Part shown: positions 5,263 to 5,328 of the stretch, one piece after another
How positions within the stretch are numbered: the first letter of the stretch is position 1
Layout of the letters: every line of letters begins with the position of its first letter
Source: Candidatus Nanopelagicales bacterium
GTDB taxonomy: Bacteria; Actinomycetota; Actinomycetes; S36-B12; UBA5976
Reading direction: 5' to 3'
DNA length: 5,328 nucleotides
NCBI GenBank assembly: GCA_023257525.1
Contig: JALRCB010000066.1
Span: 1 to 5,328 of the forward strand
Notes under the pieces: model-generated
Told to the model about the DNA's origin: nothing
Databases searched by the model: none
What the model saw: only the letters and a program-made list of their open reading frames with translations
Position numbers and translations under genes: made by a program

Positions 5263-5328
5263 ATGCGTGAGTATTTATTATGTTTGGCAGCTGCTGCTGC
5301 CGTCACATATTTACTAACTCCGACTGCT
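5263..5328 (+). CDS. wecA: WecA/Rfe-type polyprenyl-phosphate GlcNAc-1-P transferase, first 22 codons (runs off the right edge)
   Basis: Only 22 residues are visible, starting MREYLLCLAAAAA and ending with a YLLTPTA segment. They form a hydrophobic, alanine- and leucine-rich first membrane helix. The start MREYL followed by an AAxVTYLLTP pattern is what I remember for the actinobacterial Rfe/WecA branch of the MraY-like family, which transfers N-acetylglucosamine-1-phosphate from UDP-GlcNAc to polyprenyl phosphate at the inner membrane to begin cell-wall glycopolymer linkage. Gene order agrees: in Actinobacteria this gene usually follows the prfA-prmC-sua5 cluster and precedes the ATP synthase genes. 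No catalytic motif is in view, so the call rests on the N-terminus and synteny. The codons fill the window in frame to its last base without a stop. Confidence 0.6.
   Translation, partial: MREYLLCLAAAAAVTYLLTPTA

Noticed and set aside
1..5328. Mobile element, CRISPR, tRNA/rRNA, phage or defence system
   Set aside because: No spaced direct repeats, terminal inverted repeats, transposase or integrase frames, or RNA gene sequences were seen; the plus-strand genes are core housekeeping with uniform composition.

Overview
The window looks like a piece of a small-genome, moderately low-GC (mid-to-upper 40s % by eye) actinobacterial chromosome. The evidence is a translation/cell-envelope gene order typical of Actinobacteria (rpmE, prfA, prmC, threonylcarbamoyl-AMP synthase, then a WecA/Rfe-type glycosyltransferase), tight spacing, and several TAnnnT boxes placed 6-7 nt before start codons, as expected for leaderless transcripts. 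A freshwater lineage such as the Nanopelagicales (acI) would fit, but that is inference from gene order and composition.

Layout. Bases 1-589 (minus strand) hold the N-terminal 196 residues of a kynureninase that runs off the left edge. A 159-bp divergent intergenic region follows, with a probable leaderless kynU promoter and a structured leader for rpmE. Everything from 749 onward is on the plus strand: rpmE (bL31, zinc-binding form), a strong intrinsic terminator with a UUCG tetraloop, prfA (release factor 1), a 67-residue DUF4287 protein, prmC (RF1/RF2 glutamine methyltransferase), a diverged TsaC/Sua5-family protein, glyA (serine hydroxymethyltransferase) and the first 22 codons of a wecA/rfe-like membrane glycosyltransferase.

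How the genes work together. PrmC methylates the GGQ glutamine of the release factor encoded two genes upstream. The TsaC-family protein would provide the threonylcarbamoyl-adenylate for tRNA t6A37. bL31 is a large-subunit protein, so 749-3908 is a protein-synthesis cluster. prfA, the DUF4287 gene, prmC and tsaC are separated by 0-9 nt and are very probably one transcript. rpmE is cut off by its terminator, and glyA and wecA each show a candidate promoter of their own.

This is mostly a core housekeeping region. The points worth a second look are the DUF4287 gene placed between a release factor and its methyltransferase, the loss of several signature residues in the TsaC-family protein, the possible switch-like fold in the rpmE leader, and the remodelled gene order (no rho directly before rpmE; DUF4287 and glyA inserted).
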